A DNA stretch of 64,000 bases from Sphingomonas japonica (GTDB lineage Bacteria > Pseudomonadota > Alphaproteobacteria > Sphingomonadales > Sphingomonadaceae). The notes beneath the pieces are model-generated. The model worked only from the letters and a program-made list of their open reading frames with translations. It made no database searches and was not told the DNA's origin. The stretch is from the NCBI RefSeq assembly GCF_006346325.1, contig NZ_VDYR01000001.1, positions 2,381,501 to 2,445,500 on the forward strand, written 5' to 3'. The position numbers and the translations under genes were made by a program. Each line of letters begins with the position of its first letter. Within the stretch, counting starts at the first letter, position 1. Below, in pieces: positions 59,627 through 64,000 of the stretch.

Positions 59627-62600
59627 CTAATGGAAATCGCGCGATCTGGGTAGGATGCGGATGTCGCGCGGGTGGCCGGCATGGCGCGGATGCTGGGGAT
59701 GGACGAACTCGTCGGCGCGCGACAATTGCGTGCGCACCGGCGCGTCCTGTCCCAGCGTGTCGAGCAGCGGGGTCAGGTCGTCGATGCGCGATGCCATCAG
59801 GTGGACGACGCCCTCGGGGCTGCGCTGGACCTCACCGGTGATCGCCATCAGCCGCGCCGCCATCACCTGGCGGCGATAGGTTTCGAACAGCCGTGCCCAG
59901 ATGACCACATTGACGATGCCGGTCTCGTCCTCGATCGTCACGAAGATCGCGTTGCCCTTGCCCGGTCGCTGACGCACCAGCACGATCCCGGCAGCACACA
60001 GGCATTTGCCCGGCTTTGCCGCGGTCACCTTGGCACAGCTGACGATCGAGCGCGCCGCCAGCGTTTCGCGCAGGAAGCGCAGCGGATGGCCTTTGAGCGA
60101 CAGCCGCGTCATCTGATAGTCGGCGACGACATGCTCGGCCGCCGACATTTCGGGCAGCATGCTGTCCGCTTCCTCGCCCAGTTCGCGCGCGTGCGCCGCG
60201 GCGAATAGCGGCAATTCGCGGTCGGGAGTGCGGCGCACCGCCCACAGCGCCTCGCGCCGCCCGGCATCGATCGATCCGAACGCATCGGCATCGGCGAGCA
60301 GCCGGAGCGCGCGCTGCGGCAACCCCGCGCGGCGCGCCAGTGCCTCGATCCCGTCGAACCTGCCTTCGGAACGCGCCGCGACGATCGCATCGGCCCAGTC
60401 GCGCCGAAAGCCGCTGATCTGGCGAAAGCCCAGCCGCAGCGCGAGAGGGGCTTCGTCATCGCGTTCGATGCGATTGTCCCAGCCGCTGGCATCGATATCG
60501 ATCGGCCGCACCGCGACGCCGTGTTCGCGCGCGTCACGGACGATCTGTGCGGGGGCATAGAAGCCCATCGGCTGCGAATTGAGCAGCGCGCACGCGAAGA
60601 TCGCTGGGTGATGGCATTTGATCCACGACGACACATAGACCAGCTTGGCAAAGGCGAGCGCGTGGCTTTCGGGAAAGCCATAGCTGCCGAACCCCTCGAT
60701 CTGCTGAAAGCAGCGCCGCGCGAAATCGGCGTCATAGCCGCGCGCGGTCATGCCCCCGATCATCTTGGCCTCGAAATCCTCCATTCCGCCGACCCGTCGA
60801 AACGTCGCCATCGACTTGCGCAGCCGGTTGGCCTCGCCCGGCGTGAAGCGTGCGGCGACGATCGCCAGCTTCATCGCCTGTTCCTGGAACAGCGGCACGC
60901 CGAATGTCTTGCCGAGCAGCTGGCGCAATTCGTCGGGCGGGCCGTGGTCGGGATGCGGCGATGGATATTCGACCGCTTCCTTGCCCGACCGGCGGCGCAG
61001 ATAGGGGTGGACCATGTCGCCCTGGATCGGACCCGGGCGCACGATCGCGACCTGGATGACCAGATCGTAGAGCGCGCGCGGCCTGAGCCGCGGCAGCATG
61101 TTGATCTGCGCCCGGCTTTCGACCTGAAACACGCCGATGCTGTCGCCCTTGCACAGCATATCGAACACCGGCGGGTCGTCGGGCGGGATGCTGTCGAGTG
61201 CCCAGTGCCCGAGCCCCTCCGCCTCCATCAGCTCGAAGCTCTTTTGAATGCAGGTCAGCATGCCCAGCGCCAGCACATCGACCTTCATCAGCTCGAGCGC
61301 GTCGATATCGTCCTTGTCCCATTCGATGAAGGTGCGGTCCGCCATCGCGCCGTTGTGGATCGGCACCAGTTCGTCGAGCCGCCCCTGCGTCAGCACGAAG
61401 CCGCCGACATGCTGCGACAGATGGCGCGGGAATTCCAGGATCTGGTCGACAAGATCCTTCATCTGCGCGATCGCCGGATCGGCCAGGCTGAACCCCGTCT
61501 CGGCAAAGCGCCGCTCCTCCATCGCCTGCGCGAAGCTGCCCCAGGTCGTGCTCGACAGCCGGGCGGTCACGTCCTCGGTAAAGCCCAGCACCTTGCCGAC
61601 TTCGCGCACCGCGCTCCTCGGCCGGTAATGGATGACCGTAGCGGCGATCCCGGCACGCTCGCGGCCGTAGCGGCGATAGATATACTGCATCACCTCCTCG
61701 CGCCGCTCATGTTCGAAATCGACGTCGATGTCGGGCGGCTCGTCACGCTCCGAAGACACGAAGCGTGAGAACAGCAGGTCGTAGCGCATCGGATCGACCG
61801 CGGTGATGCCGAGCAGGAAGCACACTACCGAATTGGCCGCTGAGCCGCGGCCCTGGCACAGGATCGGCGGCGTCTGCTCGCGCGCGAAGCGGACGATGTC
61901 GTGGACGGTCAGGAAATAATAGGCATAGCGCCGCTCGCGGATCAGCGTGAATTCCTCGTAGAGCAGGCGGCACAGTTTCCCGGGCAATCCGCCGGGATAC
62001 CGGGCGTCCGCCGCGATCAGGACGATATGCTGCAACCAGTCCTGCGGTGCCCAGCCGTCGGGCACGGGTTCGTGGGGATATTCATATTTGAGGTCGTCGA
62101 GGGTGAAGGCGATGCGATCGAGCAGCCGGATGGTCTCGTCGATCGCGCCGGGCGCGTCGCGAAACAGCCGCGCCATTTCGGTAGGCGGCTTGAGGTGGCG
62201 TTCAGCGTTCGCTTCGAGCACGCGGCCGGCCTCGGCGATCGTCGTGCCTGCCTCGATGCAGGTCAGTACGTCGTGCAGGCGGCGCTGATCGGCTGTGGCG
62301 TACAGCGCGTCGTTGGTCGCGAGCAACGGCACACGGGCTGTGTCCGCCACCGCCTGCCACATCGCCAGCCGCCGCGCATCGCTGCCCCGCCGCGGCATCG
62401 CCGTGCCGAGCCAGACCCGGCCCGGGGCGACCCTCGACAGCTGCGCCAGCGTCGCTTCGACCGTGTCCGGCGCAGGCGACGGCACCAGCTGCAACGGGCG
62501 CGCAGGGGCATCATCGTGGACAAAGCCAACCGGCCGCGCCTGCACCGCCTGTTCGGTCGCCGAACTGGCGGTGAGCACGATCAGCAGCAGGTCTTCGGCA

Positions 62601-62983
62601 TGCCCGAGCAGGTCGGCGAAGCGCAGGATGCATCCGCCCTTGGCCGCGCGCAGATTGCCCAGCGTCAGCAGCCGCGTCAGCCGCCCCCAGCCCAGCCGCG
62701 TCCGCGGATAGACGACGATGTCGGGCGTGCCGTCGGCGAACACCAGGCGCGCGCCGACCACCAGGCGGAAATCGATCTCCTCTGCCCGCTCTTCCATCAG
62801 CTTGGCACGTGCGTGCTTGAGTGCGGCGTGCGCCCGCACCACCCCTGCGACGCTGTTGCGATCGGCAATGCCGATCCCGGCCATGCCAAGCGCGACTGCC
62901 TGAGCGACCATATCGGCCGGATGCGACGCCCCGCGCAAAAAACTGTAGTTGGTCGCCGCGACCAGTTCGGCGAACTCGCTCAC
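59627..62983 (-). CDS. dnaE2: Error-prone DNA polymerase DnaE2 (ImuC)
   Basis: DnaE2 is the alpha-subunit paralogue that works with ImuA and ImuB in damage-induced translesion synthesis. From GTG 62983 it has 1118 residues. The PHP domain (FAELVAATNYSFLRGASHPADMV) is N-terminal, the polymerase core includes CQGRGSAANSVVCFLLGITAVDP and the catalytic aspartates in PPDIDVDFEHERREEV, and a C-terminal OB fold follows. It is shorter than DnaE1 and lacks the tau-binding tail. The start GTG overlaps the stop of a 12-codon mini-ORF, not imuB itself. Confidence 0.95.
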   Translation of the reverse strand: MSEFAELVAATNYSFLRGASHPADMVAQAVALGMAGIGIADRNSVAGVVRAHAALKHARAKLMEERAEEIDFRLVVGARLVFADGTPDIVVYPRTRLGWGRLTRLLTLGNLRAAKGGCILRFADLLGHAEDLLLIVLTASSATEQAVQARPVGFVHDDAPARPLQLVPSPAPDTVEATLAQLSRVAPGRVWLGTAMPRRGSDARRLAMWQAVADTARVPLLATNDALYATADQRRLHDVLTCIEAGTTIAEAGRVLEANAERHLKPPTEMARLFRDAPGAIDETIRLLDRIAFTLDDLKYEYPHEPVPDGWAPQDWLQHIVLIAADARYPGGLPGKLCRLLYEEFTLIRERRYAYYFLTVHDIVRFAREQTPPILCQGRGSAANSVVCFLLGITAVDPMRYDLLFSRFVSSERDEPPDIDVDFEHERREEVMQYIYRRYGRERAGIAATVIHYRPRSAVREVGKVLGFTEDVTARLSSTTWGSFAQAMEERRFAETGFSLADPAIAQMKDLVDQILEFPRHLSQHVGGFVLTQGRLDELVPIHNGAMADRTFIEWDKDDIDALELMKVDVLALGMLTCIQKSFELMEAEGLGHWALDSIPPDDPPVFDMLCKGDSIGVFQVESRAQINMLPRLRPRALYDLVIQVAIVRPGPIQGDMVHPYLRRRSGKEAVEYPSPHPDHGPPDELRQLLGKTFGVPLFQEQAMKLAIVAARFTPGEANRLRKSMATFRRVGGMEDFEAKMIGGMTARGYDADFARRCFQQIEGFGSYGFPESHALAFAKLVYVSSWIKCHHPAIFACALLNSQPMGFYAPAQIVRDAREHGVAVRPIDIDASGWDNRIERDDEAPLALRLGFRQISGFRRDWADAIVAARSEGRFDGIEALARRAGLPQRALRLLADADAFGSIDAGRREALWAVRRTPDRELPLFAAAHARELGEEADSMLPEMSAAEHVVADYQMTRLSLKGHPLRFLRETLAARSIVSCAKVTAAKPGKCLCAAGIVLVRQRPGKGNAIFVTIEDETGIVNVVIWARLFETYRRQVMAARLMAITGEVQRSPEGVVHLMASRIDDLTPLLDTLGQDAPVRTQLSRADEFVHPQHPRHAGHPRDIRILPRSRDFH

Positions 62984-63026
62984 GCGAACAGCGCCCTTGA
63001 GGGGACAGTGTCGCTCACGCGAACAG
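62976..63026. repeat. 16-bp direct repeat spanning the imuB end and dnaE2 start
   Basis: TCGCTCACGCGAACAG occurs exactly at 62976-62991 and 63011-63026 (period 35 bp). On the minus strand it is CTGTTCGCGTGAGCGA: in the right copy it encodes the last imuB residues (LFA) and its stop; in the left copy it contains the dnaE2 GTG start. A tandem duplication by slippage or unequal exchange is the simplest origin. Confidence 0.85.
62980..63018 (-). CDS. Possible 12-codon mini-ORF between imuB and dnaE2
   Basis: GTG 63018 overlaps the imuB TGA (63017-63015) as GTGA; the frame then reads MSDTVPSRALFA and stops at TGA 62982-62980, which overlaps the dnaE2 GTG (62983) again as GTGA. AAGGG (62998-62994) in the middle could serve as a ribosome-binding site for dnaE2. 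If used, ribosomes would pass from imuB to the mini-ORF to dnaE2 by termination-reinitiation. The peptide is probably not functional itself. Confidence 0.35.
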   Translation of the reverse strand: MSDTVPSRALFA

Positions 63027-64000
63027 TCCGTGCACATACCAGCGCGGATCGGCGGTCTCGCCGTCGTACAGGCCGTGGCGGAACAGCCAGAAGCGGCGGC
63101 CGCGGACGTCCTCGACCCGGTAATAATCGCGCGTCAGCCGGTTGCCGCGCACCGGCTTCCACCACTCGGGCGCGATGCGTTCCGGCCCTTCGAAACGGCT
63201 GATCTCATGCAGCGTACGGCGCCAGCGAAAACGGCGCGGCGGACCGTCGGGGACTTCGGCGACGACCTCGACCGGCTGCGGCGGATCGAACAGGTGGATC
63301 GGGCGGAGCGGGGGTTCTCCCACGGGCGGCGGAGTCCACGTGGCGGCGACCGTCCGGTCGGCGGCGGGCAATGCCAGCACGCCCTGTTCGGGAATATGGC
63401 TGTCGGCGGGAACGAAGCGGCGGATGCGTCCGCGCCCCAGCCGGGTGCTCAGCCGATCGACCAGCGCCGCCAGCGCCTGTTCGGCGATCGCGCCGCCCTC
63501 GAGCTGGAGCTGCGTCGCCGCGAGCGGCTCGATGCGCGGTACCGCCAGCCGGATCAGGTCGAAACCGAAGCCGGGGTCGATCGGATCGGCAAGCGTATCG
63601 AGCCGGTCGCCGAGCAGCCGCATCAGCATGTCGGGATCGCGCATCGGCAACCCGCTTTCGATCGCAAGGTCGCGCACGACACCATCGCTGCGATACAGCC
63701 GGATCGCGAAGCGTCGCCCGCCCGCGGCGCGCTGTTCGAGCGCCTGTGCGGCGGTTTCGGCGAGCGTGCGGATCGCCGCCAGCATCGCGTCGGTGCGTGC
63801 GACAGGCTCGGCAAAGCGCTGGTCGAAGCGCAATGCCGGAAGCGCGCGGCGCGGCGTGATGCGGCTGTCGGCATCGCCCAGGATGCGCGCGAGCATCGCC
63901 GTCGCCGCTTCGCCGAAACGCGCGGCAAGCGGCGCAGTCGGCCGCCGCGCGAGATCGCCGATGCTGTTCAAACCGGCACGGCGCAGCGCCAGCTCGCTGT
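63015..64000 (-). CDS. imuB: ImuB, catalytically inactive Y-family polymerase, C-terminal part only
   Basis: The frame is open to the window end (328 codons seen) and stops at 63015. It shows the little-finger region of a Y-family polymerase (SIGDLARRPTAPLAARFGE; RALPALRFDQRFAEPVA) and the ImuB C-terminal segment with ADSHIPEQGVLALP, RYR-like and the final RRFWLFRHGLYDGETADPRWYVHGLFA (DUF6504 type). The palm catalytic residues are outside the window, so the pseudo-polymerase status cannot be checked. It lies directly before dnaE2, as in the imuA-imuB-dnaE2 cassette, and imuA is expected beyond base 64000. Confidence 0.85.
   Translation of the reverse strand, partial: SELALRRAGLNSIGDLARRPTAPLAARFGEAATAMLARILGDADSRITPRRALPALRFDQRFAEPVARTDAMLAAIRTLAETAAQALEQRAAGGRRFAIRLYRSDGVVRDLAIESGLPMRDPDMLMRLLGDRLDTLADPIDPGFGFDLIRLAVPRIEPLAATQLQLEGGAIAEQALAALVDRLSTRLGRGRIRRFVPADSHIPEQGVLALPAADRTVAATWTPPPVGEPPLRPIHLFDPPQPVEVVAEVPDGPPRRFRWRRTLHEISRFEGPERIAPEWWKPVRGNRLTRDYYRVEDVRGRRFWLFRHGLYDGETADPRWYVHGLFA

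Noticed and set aside
63336-63343. CCACGTGG, parS-like core
   Set aside because: Only the 8-bp centre matches; flanking GAGT and CGGC destroy the palindrome, so it is not a parS site.
1-64000. CRISPR array, insertion sequence or prophage
   Set aside because: No set of regularly spaced direct repeats, no transposase or integrase frame and no phage structural gene was seen on either strand.

Overview
This window comes from a high-GC alphaproteobacterium, most likely Sphingomonas or a close sphingomonad. The grounds are gene content and order (ppsR/maf next to hemE, then rho, mnmE-mnmG-rsmG-parA-parB), sphingomonad-type proteins (DUF6489, DUF3576, LptE, HolA) and a REP-like repeat of a kind I associate with sphingomonad intergenic DNA. 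I ran no database search; all calls rest on reading the sequence and on knowledge of the families.

Layout. Positions 1-1125 carry maf (cut by the window edge) and ppsR on the minus strand. The 332-bp gap at 1126-1457 is the probable chromosomal replication origin: it lies between ppsR and hemE as in Caulobacter and Rickettsia, has DnaA-box-like 9-mers, an AT-rich tract and clustered GANTC sites. Rightward follow hemE, hemJ, rho and a TerC-family gene, a strong terminator, and a minus-strand dienelactone hydrolase. From 6.0 to 11.8 kb a tightly overlapped cluster runs DUF6489-mnmE-mnmG-rsmG-parA-parB. It holds three parS palindromes, one between mnmE and mnmG and two inside the rsmG reading frame, so the ParABS centromere lies 6-9 kb from the origin. 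A UbiH-type hydroxylase (minus), ftsK, lolA, xthA and ribA follow.

18-31 kb is housekeeping: a TetR regulator divergent from a VOC protein, a HAD phosphatase, a YggS-type PLP protein, a ThiE-like protein, an outer-membrane protein, a DUF3576 lipoprotein, then leuS-lptE-holA. On the minus strand lie cnoX-like thioredoxin, a LON-domain protein and a Trm112-like protein. tRNA-Gly(GCC), a sulfotransferase-like gene, tdk, truB and rpsO come next, then pnp behind a long leader hairpin.

34-52 kb is more variable: an HWE/HisKA_2-type histidine kinase, recQ, a DUF442 phosphatase-like protein, a fatty acid hydroxylase overlapping a GMC oxidoreductase, a ligase-associated DNA-damage set (PdeM, DEXH helicase, MBL exonuclease) from which the ATP-dependent ligase is missing, an M28 peptidase, an osmoprotectant ABC transporter with permease and binding protein fused, an SDR, a GNAT, a pterin dehydratase and a zincin.

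52-64 kb holds ccmA-ccmB, a 2-keto-3-deoxygalactonate catabolic set (DgoA-type aldolase, DgoK-type kinase, SSS symporter, divergent GntR/FadR regulator), prs, gltX, and the mutagenesis genes dnaE2 and the end of imuB. Between imuB and dnaE2 a 35-bp duplication has created a 12-codon mini-ORF coupled to both neighbours by GTGA overlaps. No insertion sequence, prophage or CRISPR array was seen. The best candidates for something not obvious from annotation are this imuB-dnaE2 relay, the dual-coding parS sites, the rpsO-pnp hairpin and the ligase-less damage cluster.
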